Below are positions 18,054 through 26,812 of a stretch of DNA of 64,000 nucleotides, piece by piece. The stretch's first letter is position 1. Each line of letters begins with the position of its first letter. A program made the translations under genes and the position numbers. The stretch is taken from positions 2,796,587 through 2,860,586 of the forward strand of contig NZ_LN907827.1 of the NCBI RefSeq assembly GCF_001517405.1, given 5' to 3'. The notes beneath the pieces are model-generated. The model was not told the origin of the DNA. It made no database searches and saw only the letters and a program-made list of their open reading frames with translations. This stretch comes from Duffyella gerundensis. GTDB lineage: Bacteria > Pseudomonadota > Gammaproteobacteria > Enterobacterales > Enterobacteriaceae.

Positions 18054-19088
18054 TTATTTGCTTAGCGCCGCCTGGAACACGGCCACCAGCGCATCATTTT
18101 GCGACTGGGTCAGCACATGACCTTTGGGATCGATAAATTGCAGACTGCTGCGGTTGTCGAGATCGCCGACCTGCAGTTTGTAATCGCCGTTTGGCAACTG
18201 AGGATCTTTCGCACCCAATGCGTCCCAGTCACTTTCGCCTGGCGCGCTGTAGCTGACGTTCAGGCTACCCTGCGAACGATTGCTGTCGCTGACTTCCATG
18301 CCGACACGTTTTAACGCCTCTGGCAGACGCTGCCAGACGGTGTTGAACGGTGCGCGCAGGATCAGCGTTGGCAAACCGGTGTCGTCCGCGCCGCTCTGCA
18401 CATCGATCTGCGCTGAGCTGCGGCTGGCCGCGGCGTTTTGCTGCGCGGAATCCATTTTATCCATGCCGGTGCTGATGTCGTTCAGCATCTGCGCGGTATA
18501 ACGCTGGATCTGCACCGGCGAGTTCACGTCGTTGCCCTGCTGCTGTAGCTGCAGCAGACGCACGGTCAGCGCCTGCTGATAACCTTGCTTCTGCACGCTG
18601 ATTTGATAACGGCCGCGGTACTGGTTGTCCTCATCGGCACGGTTCCAGTTTACCCAGTCGGTAGTCAGCTGTTGGCTGCTATCCTGACGTGAAGCGATCG
18701 GGAACTTGTAGGATTGCACTACGTTGACCACCTGTGGCCACACCGCGGCGCTGCCTGAACCGTCCATCATCAGCACACCGGTATTACCGGTAAACTGCGC
18801 GCGCGTGCCGTTCATCAGCGCCAGCGCCTGAGCTGGTGGGCGGATATCGAGCTGTTTGCCAACCGGACCGTTGCTGGCACTGCGCGGCGTTTCAAAATCG
18901 CCGTTTTGCAGCGGCAGTACGGTACCTGGGGCAGCGTTAAGATCTTTCAGCTCGCTGGCCTGAAGATAAGACTCATCGCCGCTGACCTGACGCTTGTAGC
19001 GCTGATCGTTGGAACATGCTGCCAGCAGCATAATGGTGGATAGCCCAACTACTTTGACTACCGTGGATTTCGTTACTGAGTAAGCCAT
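18054..19088 (-). CDS. bamC: Outer-membrane assembly lipoprotein BamC (NlpB)
   Basis: Accessory lipoprotein of the BAM complex, which folds beta-barrel proteins into the outer membrane; it binds BamD through its long unstructured N-terminal segment. 344 aa (E. coli 344). Lipobox LLAAC puts the lipidated Cys at about 25. The N-terminal segment [16 protein letters not shown] is the conserved BamD-binding stretch. Two helix-grip domains follow, at about 100-215 and 230-344. It is 14 bases downstream of dapA and co-transcribed with it, as in E. coli. Confidence 0.95.
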   Translation of the reverse strand: MAYSVTKSTVVKVVGLSTIMLLAACSNDQRYKRQVSGDESYLQASELKDLNAAPGTVLPLQNGDFETPRSASNGPVGKQLDIRPPAQALALMNGTRAQFTGNTGVLMMDGSGSAAVWPQVVNVVQSYKFPIASRQDSSQQLTTDWVNWNRADEDNQYRGRYQISVQKQGYQQALTVRLLQLQQQGNDVNSPVQIQRYTAQMLNDISTGMDKMDSAQQNAAASRSSAQIDVQSGADDTGLPTLILRAPFNTVWQRLPEALKRVGMEVSDSNRSQGSLNVSYSAPGESDWDALGAKDPQLPNGDYKLQVGDLDNRSSLQFIDPKGHVLTQSQNDALVAVFQAALSK

Positions 19089-19102
19089 TAAATCTCCCTA
19101 AA

Positions 19103-19981
19103 TTACAGCAGGCCTGCGTGTTTCAGAGCCTGCTCCACGAACGGACGCGCCGCGCTGGTGATTGGCGTCATTGGTAGACGCAGCGTGTCCGTAGCGATTA
19201 ATCCCAGCTGTTTTGCAGCCCATTTCACCGGAATAGGATTGGGTTCAACAAAGAGTTTTTGATGCAGCGGCATCAGGCGCTGGTTAAGGCGACGCGCTTC
19301 GGCAAAGTTGCCCTGCTGAGCCAGCTGGCACAGCGCAGCCATTTCACGTGCAGCCACGTTAGCGGTGACTGAAATTACGCCATGTCCGCCGAGCTGCATG
19401 AAGTCCAGCGAGGTCGCATCATCACCACTGACCAGGATAAAGCTATCGTCAACCAGCTCTTGGATCTGGCTAACCCGCGATAAGTTCCCGGTTGCCTCTT
19501 TAATACCGATAATATTTTTGATTTCGGCCAGGCGGGCAACGGTTTCCGGCAGCATATCGCAGCCGGTACGTGAAGGGACGTTGTAGAGCATTTGTGGCAG
19601 GTCGGTGCTGTCGGCAATCGCTTTGAAGTGCTGGAACAGACCTTCCTGCGTTGGGCGATTGTAATAAGGCGTCACGGTCAGACAGCCGACAACGCCGGAA
19701 TCCGTAAAGCGTTTGGTCAGTGAGATGCCTTCCGCGGTGGCGTTTGCGCCGGTACCCGCGATAACCGGAATGCGGCCATCGGCCAGCTCCAGGGTCATCA
19801 ATACCACCTCACCATGTTCATCATGGCTCAGGGTCGCCGATTCACCGGTGGTTCCTACGGAAACGATCGCCGAAGTGCCGCTGGCGACGTGATAATCAAT
19901 CAGTTTTTTCAGGCTGGTGCGGCAAACATTTCCTTTATCATCCAAAGGCGTAATGAGCGCAACAATACTTCCGGTGAACAT
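19103..19981 (-). CDS. dapA: 4-hydroxy-tetrahydrodipicolinate synthase
   Basis: Condenses pyruvate with aspartate semialdehyde, the first committed step to lysine and diaminopimelate. 292 aa, a TIM barrel equal in length to E. coli DapA. GTTGES (about 43-48) holds the Thr pair, LYNVPSRTG the Tyr at about 133 and GIKEATGNL the Schiff-base Lys at about 161. The cytosolic enzyme is feedback-inhibited by lysine in E. coli. It is divergent from gcvR with about 160 bases between, and forms an operon with bamC. Confidence 0.97.
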   Translation of the reverse strand: MFTGSIVALITPLDDKGNVCRTSLKKLIDYHVASGTSAIVSVGTTGESATLSHDEHGEVVLMTLELADGRIPVIAGTGANATAEGISLTKRFTDSGVVGCLTVTPYYNRPTQEGLFQHFKAIADSTDLPQMLYNVPSRTGCDMLPETVARLAEIKNIIGIKEATGNLSRVSQIQELVDDSFILVSGDDATSLDFMQLGGHGVISVTANVAAREMAALCQLAQQGNFAEARRLNQRLMPLHQKLFVEPNPIPVKWAAKQLGLIATDTLRLPMTPITSAARPFVEQALKHAGLL

Positions 19982-20138
19982 TGGCTAATCCCTCCACAAA
20001 CAAGTGCTTCATGGTACGTTTGACGGGCAGGGAAAAGCAAGCAACGGCGTCGCCAGGGCGCTTGGCACAGGGTATTTTTTATGTTTACCTTATCCGTATC
20101 ACTTATGCTTATCACTCTGACGGACAGGAAGCACCATT

Positions 20139-20720
20139 TTGCCCCAGTCACAGCCACATCATCTGGTTATTACCGCACTGGGCGTTGACCGTCCGGGTAT
20201 TGTCAACGCCATTACGCGCCACGTCAGCAGCTGTGGATGCAATATCGAAGACAGCCGGCTGGCGATGCTTGGCGACGAGTTCACCTTTATTATGCTGCTT
20301 TCCGGTTCGTGGAATGCCATTACGCTGATTGAATCCACGCTGCCGCTGAAAGGCGCGGATATGGAGCTGCTGATTGTAATGAAGCGCACCAACGCGCGCG
20401 CGCAGCCGCCGATGCCCGCCACGGTATGGGTGCAGGTGGAAGTCACCGATTCGCCGCACATTATTGAACGCTTCACCGATCTGTTTGACTCAAACCAGAT
20501 GAATATCGCCGAGCTGGTTTCGCGCACGCAGCCTGCGCAGGACGCCCTGCCACCTCAGCTGTTTATTCAAATTACTGCGCACAGCCCAGCCAGCCGTGAC
20601 GCCTCGTCTATTGAACCTGCTTTTCATCAGCTATGTACAGAATTGCAGGCGCAAGGCACTATCAATGTCGTTAATGTCGTCCATTCCCCACAGCATGAAG
20701 AAAAAATCGGAGAATCGTAA
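20139..20720 (+). CDS. gcvR: Glycine cleavage system transcriptional repressor GcvR
   Basis: 193 aa with two ACT-like domains. In E. coli it has no DNA-binding domain of its own; it binds GcvA and, when glycine is low, keeps the gcvTHP operon repressed. The stretch HHLVITALGVDRPGIVNAITRHVSSCGCNIEDSRLAMLG is the first ACT domain and a near match to E. coli. The start is a TTG (20139) preceded by CAGGA at normal spacing, giving the expected N-terminus; I know of no better start. Its TAA stop overlaps the bcp ATG by one base. Confidence 0.94.
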   Translation: MPQSQPHHLVITALGVDRPGIVNAITRHVSSCGCNIEDSRLAMLGDEFTFIMLLSGSWNAITLIESTLPLKGADMELLIVMKRTNARAQPPMPATVWVQVEVTDSPHIIERFTDLFDSNQMNIAELVSRTQPAQDALPPQLFIQITAHSPASRDASSIEPAFHQLCTELQAQGTINVVNVVHSPQHEEKIGES

Positions 20721-21187
20721 TGAATCCACTGAAGGCCGGTGATCCCGCACCGAAATTTAGCTTGCCCGATCAGGATGGCGAGCAGGTAAATTTGACCGAC
20801 TTCCAGGGACAACGCGTGTTGGTCTATTTCTATCCCAAAGCGATGACGCCTGGCTGTACCGTTCAGGCCTGTGGCCTGCGCGATAACATGGATGAGTTCA
20901 AACGGGCTGGCGTGGAAGTGTTGGGTATCAGCACCGACAAACCGGAAAAATTGTCCCGCTTTATTGAGAAAGAGCTGCTCAACTTTACGCTGCTGTCTGA
21001 TGAGAATCATGAGGTTAGCGAGCAGTTTGGCGTCTGGGGCGAGAAGAGCTTCATGGGGAAAACCTATGATGGCATTCATCGCATCAGCTTTCTGATTGAC
21101 GCCAAAGGCAAGGTGGAGAAAGTGTTCGACGATTTCAAAACCAGTAACCACTACGACATCGTGATGGATTATCTGAAGTCAGCGTAA
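20720..21187 (+). CDS. bcp: Thioredoxin-dependent thiol peroxidase Bcp (peroxiredoxin Q)
   Basis: A cytosolic peroxiredoxin that reduces hydrogen and organic peroxides with thioredoxin. 155 aa (E. coli 156). The peroxidatic Cys (about 46) and resolving Cys (about 51) lie in PKAMTPGCTVQACGLRD, the spacing typical of the BCP/PrxQ group. GISTDKPEKLSRFIEKELLNFTLLSDE and the WGEK..MGKTYDGIHRISFLID stretch confirm the family. It is translationally coupled to gcvR by a TAATG overlap. Confidence 0.96.
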   Translation: MNPLKAGDPAPKFSLPDQDGEQVNLTDFQGQRVLVYFYPKAMTPGCTVQACGLRDNMDEFKRAGVEVLGISTDKPEKLSRFIEKELLNFTLLSDENHEVSEQFGVWGEKSFMGKTYDGIHRISFLIDAKGKVEKVFDDFKTSNHYDIVMDYLKSA

Positions 21188-21192
21188 TTTAC

Positions 21193-21224
21193 TCAGCCGG
21201 GCCCGCATTTAGGGGTCCGGCTGA
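21193..21224. terminator. Hairpin between bcp and the convergent Ig-like gene
   Basis: A stem of about 12 bp (TCAGCCGG-g-CCC / GGG-t-CCGGCTGA) with an 8-base loop, 5 bases after the bcp stop and 6 before the stop of the opposing gene. Short T runs flank it, so it can act on both strands. Confidence 0.7.
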
Positions 21225-21230
21225 TTTCCG

Positions 21231-21719
21231 CTACAGCGTGTACCACACCTCTTCATCGACTACCGGCAACGGCGCTATGCTCTGCTCCACACCGTGCTGA
21301 CTTTCCAGCCGCATGTCCGCTTCTTCCAACACCAGCGACGCAAACGGCGTTGCGCTGGCCACGTCGTCAAGCAATGAGGCACTTTCCTCAACCAGCAAAT
21401 CGGCCAGACGCAGTGCGGGTGCAGCTTCGACCATAAATTCAATTGGCTGGGTAAAGGCTTTGCCGTTGGTGGCAAACAGCCGGTGCTGACCGGGGCGTAA
21501 ATCGTCCTCCGGCGCGACGTGCCAGGCGCCGTTCTCAGCGGCCTGGCTGCTGCCGATCACCGTCGCGCCATCCAGCAGATAGATCAGCGAAGCCTGACCC
21601 GCATTGCCCATCATCGTCGGCCGCAGATCTGAGGTGACCTCGCCGCCGAGAAGCGGCACCGAAGCGCCGTTGTCCGTGGTAAACATATTAAAAGGCATTG
21701 TTTCAATGCGTCTGTTCAT
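21231..21719 (-). CDS. Small orphan protein with one bacterial Ig-like domain
   Basis: 162 aa from ATG 21719, which follows a strong AGGGAGG site; a TTG 15 bases upstream is less likely. Residues of about 38-95 (ASLIYLLDGATVIGSSQAAENGAWHVAPEDDLRPGQHRLFAT) follow the repeat pattern of bacterial Ig-like domains in large adhesins (V.I.D....IG...A..NG.W..TP...L..G.H...A). Such domains normally come in long tandem arrays; here there is one, with no signal peptide, no anchor and no neighbouring adhesin or secretion gene. The C-terminal 60 residues are acidic and end in WYTL. It could be an adhesin remnant or a cytosolic protein of unknown role. Confidence 0.7.
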   Translation of the reverse strand: MNRRIETMPFNMFTTDNGASVPLLGGEVTSDLRPTMMGNAGQASLIYLLDGATVIGSSQAAENGAWHVAPEDDLRPGQHRLFATNGKAFTQPIEFMVEAAPALRLADLLVEESASLLDDVASATPFASLVLEEADMRLESQHGVEQSIAPLPVVDEEVWYTL

Positions 21720-21797
21720 AGAGCCTCCCTGCAAAAAGTGCGCTCTACGATGCCACGCATCAGGGAAACACGACTGGAGACCTGTCTGGAAATCGCC

Positions 21798-22874
21798 TTA
21801 TGGCTCCACGGAATGCTCATCGGCGTGCAGCGTGTCGGGCCAGGCATGCACCACCGCTTTCACCAGCGTGGCAAGCGGGATAGCAAAGAAGACGCCCCAG
21901 AATCCCCACAGGCCGCCGAAAATCACCACTGACAGGATAATCACCAGCGGATGCAGGTTCACCGCTTCGGAGAACAGCACCGGCACCAGCAGATTGCCGT
22001 CCAGCGCCTGGACAATCAGGTAAACCACGATCATGGTCCAGAAATCGCTACCCAGCCCCCACTGAAACAGGCCGACGCCAATCACCGGCACCGTCACCAC
22101 CAGCGCGCCGATATAGGGGATCAGCACCGACAATCCCACCAGCACCGCCAGCAGCAGCGCGTAGTTCAGGCCCATCAGCACAAAGGCGATCCAGGTCACC
22201 ACGCCGACCACCACCATTTCCACCACTTTGCCGCGAATGTAATTGGTGATCTGCTGATTCATCTCCAGCCAGACCTGCCCGGCGAGACCGCGATTGCGCG
22301 GCAGCACACGCCGCACCGCATTCAGCATCTGCTCTTTATCCTTAAGCAGGAAGAACACCATCAGCGGCACCACCACCAGATAAATTGCCAGCGTCATTAA
22401 TCCCATCAGCGAGGCGAGGGAATATTTCACCACGGATTCGCCCAGCCCGGTGACGCGCGCCCGCAGGTTTTCCACAATCACATCCACGATGCCGGCATCG
22501 ACCAGCGCGGGGAAACGCCGCGGCAGACCGGCCGCATAGACATAGAGCTTGTTGAGCATATTGGGCAAATCGCGCATCAGATTGATGCCCTGCTGCCAGG
22601 CAACCGGCGCGACAATCAGCATCATCACCAGCAGCAGACCGGCAAAAATAACCAGCACGATGCTGGTTGCGGCGGTACGGGAACAGCCCAGCCGCTGAAG
22701 CCGCACGGTGGGCCACTCCAGCAGATAAGCCAGCACTATCGCCACCAGCAACGGCGCCAGTAATCCGCTAAAAAAGAAGAGAATTGAGAACGCCGCCAGT
22801 AAAATAATCAGCAGCGCGATCGCCTCCGGGTCGCTAAAGCGACGGCGATACCATTGGAATAACAGAGCCAGCAC
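21798..22874 (-). CDS. perM: AI-2E family membrane protein PerM
   Basis: 358 aa inner-membrane protein of the AI-2 exporter-like (DUF20/UPF0118) family, close to E. coli PerM (YfgO), with about eight hydrophobic segments. A helix pair at about 20-60 and a soluble segment at about 95-160 precede the cluster of helices at about 170-340, which contains PYIGALVVTVPVIGVGLFQWG and VVIFGGLWGFWGVFFAIPLATLVKAV. Permease function is predicted, not shown. In E. coli it is next to bepA; here three genes separate them. Confidence 0.92.
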   Translation of the reverse strand: MLALLFQWYRRRFSDPEAIALLIILLAAFSILFFFSGLLAPLLVAIVLAYLLEWPTVRLQRLGCSRTAATSIVLVIFAGLLLVMMLIVAPVAWQQGINLMRDLPNMLNKLYVYAAGLPRRFPALVDAGIVDVIVENLRARVTGLGESVVKYSLASLMGLMTLAIYLVVVPLMVFFLLKDKEQMLNAVRRVLPRNRGLAGQVWLEMNQQITNYIRGKVVEMVVVGVVTWIAFVLMGLNYALLLAVLVGLSVLIPYIGALVVTVPVIGVGLFQWGLGSDFWTMIVVYLIVQALDGNLLVPVLFSEAVNLHPLVIILSVVIFGGLWGFWGVFFAIPLATLVKAVVHAWPDTLHADEHSVEP

Positions 22875-22962
22875 AGGCTTTCCTTTCCTGAAAAAAAGAG
22901 GCCCGATTCTACGCGAAACGGGCAGGGTTAGCAGTAAGCGGTGTTTGCAGCAGCTCGCGCCG

Positions 22963-24555
22963 TTAAAGCAACGGCTCGGCGACGGTACCGGCGATCACCA
23001 CGCGGTTGCGGCCCGCATGTTTGGCCTGATAAAGCGCATCGTCCGCCTGTTTGAAAAATGGGCCAAACGGCCCGTCGCCCGGCTGCCAGAATGAGACGCC
23101 AATCGAGATAGAGATTTGACCCACCTGTTCAATGGACGACTGGAAAATGCTTTGCCGTACCCGCTCGGCGATGGTGCGGGCGATTTCCGGCTGTGCGCCC
23201 GGCAGGATCATCAAAAACTCCTCGCCGCCGTTGCGACAGACCACGTCAGTCTGACGTGAGGCGTTGTTCAGCTCGATAGCCACCTGCTGAATCACCCGAT
23301 CGCCGACATCGTGGCCCCAGTTATCGTTGATGCGCTTAAAGTGATCGATATCCATCGCCAGAATGGCAAACGGCTGCTGGGTAGCAAGCAGATAATCGAG
23401 CACCGAACTCAGCCCGCGGCGATTCAGCAGCCCGGTGAGCGGATCGCTCTGTACCTCTGAGCGCAGACGGCCAATTTTATCCTGCATGCTCAAAATGCCG
23501 GTGCGCATCGCCCGCTTGATCTGCGCCGCTTCAAAGTACCAGCTGCGAATTGCGCCAATCTCTTCTGATACGCCCGGCTCCTCCATCTGCCCCGCCCGCC
23601 GCGCCAGTTGCCATAGCGGCGAGGCAATCAGCCGCGCCAGCACCATCGACGCCAGCAGCGTCAGCAGCACAAACGGCACCGAATGGCGCAGCACGTTAAA
23701 CAGCAAGCCGGTCAGCGGCTGCAGCGTGGTCAACGTGGGTTTCAGCGCTACCACCAGCCAGCCAGCGGTTGGCACCGTGGCATAGCCTGCCAGCATCGAT
23801 GCATTGTCGAGATGGTCAATTTCCAGCGCGCCATTTTTATTGGCGTCGAGGGTTTTATCATCCACCAAAGGCGCGATGGTTTGCCCGACGCGCTTGCCGT
23901 TCTGGTGATAAAGCACCTGATTGTCGCTGTCGACCACATAGAGCGACGTGTCGTCACGATAATACTGTTCGCCCAGCAACGAATTGAGAATGCTTTTCTT
24001 CTTCAGATAGAGCGTGCCGCCCACATAGCCAAGATAACGGCCATCCCGCGACCAGATGGGCGTGGAGATAAATACAATCAAATTATTAGCGGCCGAAATG
24101 CTGGGTTTGCCGATCATCGGCGCACGGGCGGTCAGCGCAGCGTGCGAGCTGTCGCTGTCAAGATGCATGCCTTTCAGGGTCAGGGATTCCGGTGAAATCG
24201 CGCGCACAAAGCCATTTGCGTCGATTACCGCCACCGAGTTAAAGCTGCTGGTCTGTTCCCGCAGACGATCCACTTCGCTCTGCAACAGCGCATCATCGTC
24301 AAAGTCTTTGCCGATCGTGTTGGCGCTAAAGCGCAGCTGTGACTGAGCCAGCTGAAAAAAGAGTTCGGTGGTTGATGCCAGCTTGGCAGCATAGACGCGG
24401 TTATTTTCCAGCGTATTTTCAATCAGCTCGGCACGCTGTACGCGCCAGGTAGCATAAAGCGCATTGGCTAGAGTGATGACGATACTGGCAACCGCCAGCA
24501 GGGTGATCAGCGTACGCAGATCGGTGCGGGGGCGAAGCCGCCCTATCACTGGCAA
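22963..24555 (-). CDS. Membrane diguanylate cyclase with periplasmic Cache-type sensor
   Basis: 530 aa. TM1 (about 16-35), a periplasmic region at about 36-280 with the look of a double Cache domain (ASTTELFFQLAQSQLRFSANTI..., VAVIDANGFVRAIS, PIWSRDGRYLGYVGGTLYL), TM2 (about 290-312), a HAMP-like linker, then a GGDEF domain at about 365-525. The active site is GGEEF (in RNGGEEFLMI) and is intact. RQTD five residues before it is a canonical inhibitory I-site. The DPLTGLLNRRG and FKRINDNWGHDVGD motifs are present. It should make c-di-GMP from two GTP and be subject to product inhibition. The start is uncertain: TTG 24555 lacks a ribosome site, and the frame is open upstream to about 24627. Confidence 0.88.
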   Translation of the reverse strand: MPVIGRLRPRTDLRTLITLLAVASIVITLANALYATWRVQRAELIENTLENNRVYAAKLASTTELFFQLAQSQLRFSANTIGKDFDDDALLQSEVDRLREQTSSFNSVAVIDANGFVRAISPESLTLKGMHLDSDSSHAALTARAPMIGKPSISAANNLIVFISTPIWSRDGRYLGYVGGTLYLKKKSILNSLLGEQYYRDDTSLYVVDSDNQVLYHQNGKRVGQTIAPLVDDKTLDANKNGALEIDHLDNASMLAGYATVPTAGWLVVALKPTLTTLQPLTGLLFNVLRHSVPFVLLTLLASMVLARLIASPLWQLARRAGQMEEPGVSEEIGAIRSWYFEAAQIKRAMRTGILSMQDKIGRLRSEVQSDPLTGLLNRRGLSSVLDYLLATQQPFAILAMDIDHFKRINDNWGHDVGDRVIQQVAIELNNASRQTDVVCRNGGEEFLMILPGAQPEIARTIAERVRQSIFQSSIEQVGQISISIGVSFWQPGDGPFGPFFKQADDALYQAKHAGRNRVVIAGTVAEPLL

Positions 24556-24749
24556 ACTCGCAGGCAGATAAGTTTCATTATTCAGCGCCTTTTAACGTGC
24601 GTTTTTTTGGTATTGGCAAACAAGAATCACCCTGAAAATCAGGCGCAATTGTACACCTGACGGAAAAATTAGGAATATCTTGAGGGCCTGACGCTGAATT
24701 TATTTTAGTTAAGTCTGGTATTGAAGCGGCGGGATAGCGACGGTTGTGC

Positions 24750-24781
24750 CTCCGCCCGCATGACATAGCGTGCGGGCGGAG
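24750..24781. terminator. Hairpin downstream of the distal DsrE-like gene
   Basis: An 11-bp GC-rich inverted repeat (CTCCGCCCGCA/TGCGGGCGGAG, 10-base loop), 36 bases beyond the stop of the gene at 24817 and before the cyclase gene. Without a U tract it is a possible rather than clear terminator. Confidence 0.5.
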
Positions 24782-24816
24782 AACAGCAAACCGGCGTGCC
24801 GGAGGCGGGAAACGCG

Positions 24817-25425
24817 TTACAGCATCAGGAAGGCGTAGCCTTCATTTTGCAGCGTAGCCACCGTGGTGCCGCTGGAGATGGTGTGGGTAACCGAGGTGTC
24901 GATCCACTCACGCTCAAGCTGATGGAACGCCACCGACTGATCGCAAATCGTCACCTTGACGCCCGCTTTTTCCAGTTCAGAAATAACCTTCAGATTGGGG
25001 TTATCGATACCGTACGCTTTTTTGAAATGGTCATTATCCAGCGCCGCAGAAACCGCATCGCCATTAATAGAGACCACAAAATCCAGCTTATTCAACGGCA
25101 CGCCAGCGGCGTAATAGAGGTTAGTCACGCGCGCAACACGCTCCAGACCGAGGTTGGTCTGCTTGATGTCTCCCTCGTTACGGTTGATCTGAAACACAAT
25201 CTTATTGCTCAGACCGGCAACGGTGCCAGGCTTGTAAGCCGGGGTATCGACATAGTGAATTTTGCCGTAACCGTCGATCGCGGGCGTTGACCAGAAATTA
25301 GCCGGCTCGCTTTTTTTATCGCTAAAGTGATCGCTCACTTTGTCGAACAACGCCGGTGCCTGCAGCACATTGCCGCCAATAAAACCGGCAACCGCCGCGA
25401 TAACAATGTATGACGCTGGACGCAT
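24817..25425 (-). CDS. DsrE-like anchored/periplasmic protein, copy 2
   Basis: 202 aa. The N-terminal hydrophobic segment (SYIVIAAVAGFIGGNVL) acts as a signal or anchor. Residues of about 70-200 fit the DsrE/DsrF-like fold: LSNKIVFQINR (strand 1), NLGLERVARVTNLYYAAGVP (helix), LDFVVSINGDA, then GVKVTICDQSVAFH with the Cys at the position typical of DsrE-type active sites. It is a clear paralogue of the gene directly upstream, with roughly half of the residues the same and 28 bases between the genes. DsrE-like proteins often act in sulfur or thiol transfer, but no partner is nearby and the role is unknown. Confidence 0.75.
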   Translation of the reverse strand: MRPASYIVIAAVAGFIGGNVLQAPALFDKVSDHFSDKKSEPANFWSTPAIDGYGKIHYVDTPAYKPGTVAGLSNKIVFQINRNEGDIKQTNLGLERVARVTNLYYAAGVPLNKLDFVVSINGDAVSAALDNDHFKKAYGIDNPNLKVISELEKAGVKVTICDQSVAFHQLEREWIDTSVTHTISSGTTVATLQNEGYAFLML

Positions 25426-25453
25426 AGAAGACTCCCTGAAAAAAAGATAAAAA

Positions 25454-26059
25454 TTACATTTGTAACCAGGCGTAGCCCTGGTTTTCTAAAGTCGATACCG
25501 TGGTCGGACTGGACAACGCATGTACCACAGATTTATCGATCCAGTTGTTGGGGTAGTGATGGAAGGCCACCGACTGATCGCAGACCGACACCACCACGCC
25601 CATAGCGTTAAGCTCCTGAATCAGCTTCAGGTTGGGATTGTTAACACCATAGAGCTTGTGAAAATGATCGTCGGTCAGTAGCGCTGGCGTGGCATCACCG
25701 GTCACCGAGACCACAAATTTCAGCTGTTCCTTCGGCACGCCCGCGGCAATGTAGAGATTGACCACGCGCGCCACGCGCTCCAGCCCCAGATTCGGATCGG
25801 TCATGGCGCCGTCGCTGCGGGTAATCTGGAAGACAATTTTATTGCTCAGGCCCGGCGCCGGTTTATAGGCGGCATCATTTTCATAATGAATTTTGCCGTA
25901 TCCCGGCACCGCCGGCGTGGTCCAGAAGCCTTCCGGATCGCTCGGCGGTGAAGAGAGATGGGTGGCAATCTTGTCGTAGATATCACCGCTTTTGGTAATA
26001 CCGGCGCCCACTGCGCCGCCGATAATGGCGATGAGGGCATAAGAGACAACAGCTCGCAT
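25454..26059 (-). CDS. DsrE-like anchored/periplasmic protein, copy 1
   Basis: 201 aa. N-terminal MRAVVSYALIAIIGGAVGAGI is a signal or membrane anchor. The conserved blocks shared with the next gene are FWTTPAVPGYGKIHY, LSNKIVFQITR, NLGLERVARVVNLYIAAGVP, DDHFHKLYGVNNPNLKLI and VSVCDQSVAFHHYP, each strand or helix of a DsrE-like domain, with the single Cys in CDQSVAFH. The genes run together (28-base gap) and look like a tandem duplication that has since diverged. This copy is first in the pair. The diguanylate cyclase gene lies 261 bases beyond the second copy. Function unknown. Confidence 0.75.
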   Translation of the reverse strand: MRAVVSYALIAIIGGAVGAGITKSGDIYDKIATHLSSPPSDPEGFWTTPAVPGYGKIHYENDAAYKPAPGLSNKIVFQITRSDGAMTDPNLGLERVARVVNLYIAAGVPKEQLKFVVSVTGDATPALLTDDHFHKLYGVNNPNLKLIQELNAMGVVVSVCDQSVAFHHYPNNWIDKSVVHALSSPTTVSTLENQGYAWLQM

Positions 26060-26812
26060 GAGAAAAGCGCTCCAGAATGTCCGGTCTTGGCCGGATGCAA
26101 AAAGTAAAGTGCGACATCTATATCACAGCGCTGATTTGAGATGAGTGTCTAAATTCGCCGCTAAAATGGCAGGCAACAGACGAAAGATAATTAACGCCTG
26201 TTATCATCAAAGGTTGTTGATTAAGGCGGTGGGATTTTCACAGGAACAGGCGGTACGTAAAAGTGCAGCATCACCGGAATGAAAAGCGTATTGCTCACCT
26301 GTTAAGGGGAATGGTATTCACTAAGTGCAATTTCCAGCGCGAAAATCGATCCAAATATAACTATTAACCTATAAAAATAATAAACATTACAATTAAAATA
26401 ACTAATTGAAATACGAAACCTAATGTGTCCTGCTACGGCTATTTTTCAGAGTATACCTGGATAACATGACAATTACTTTCAGTAAATTTGAATGTGTTTA
26501 CATAACTTTAAGAAACCGCCATTTTTACGGACGATTTTTTTAATCGATATTTCGTCCCTATTGCGGCTTGCGCAGGCAGTATCCAGCGCGGTAAAGCGTT
26601 TGCCTTGAGGTTCGCTGTCGCTGACACCGCCGCGTTGCTCCTGCAGAGAGATATTCAATTTTTTACGGCAATTTTGATGCCAGCTCGCGATTTTCGTCTC
26701 TCAGCACGTTGTTTCATTCTTTTATCTCACTCGTTAAGATAACTTACGTTCAGCCCGACATCGCTAACGGCGTGTCACAGATCCATCCTCTTTTCCATTC
26801 CGGGACCGCTGC
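26060..26812. other. 753-bp intergenic region before bepA, with an AT-rich core
   Basis: No gene is supported. From about 26330 to 26560 the sequence is strongly AT-rich (many A/T runs around 26360-26410, and TTTTTTTAATCGATATTT near 26537), unlike the flanks. It separates the divergent DsrE-like genes and bepA, so promoters of both lie here. The AT-rich core would suit H-NS-type binding. In E. coli this spot is only the short perM-bepA promoter region. Confidence 0.45.
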
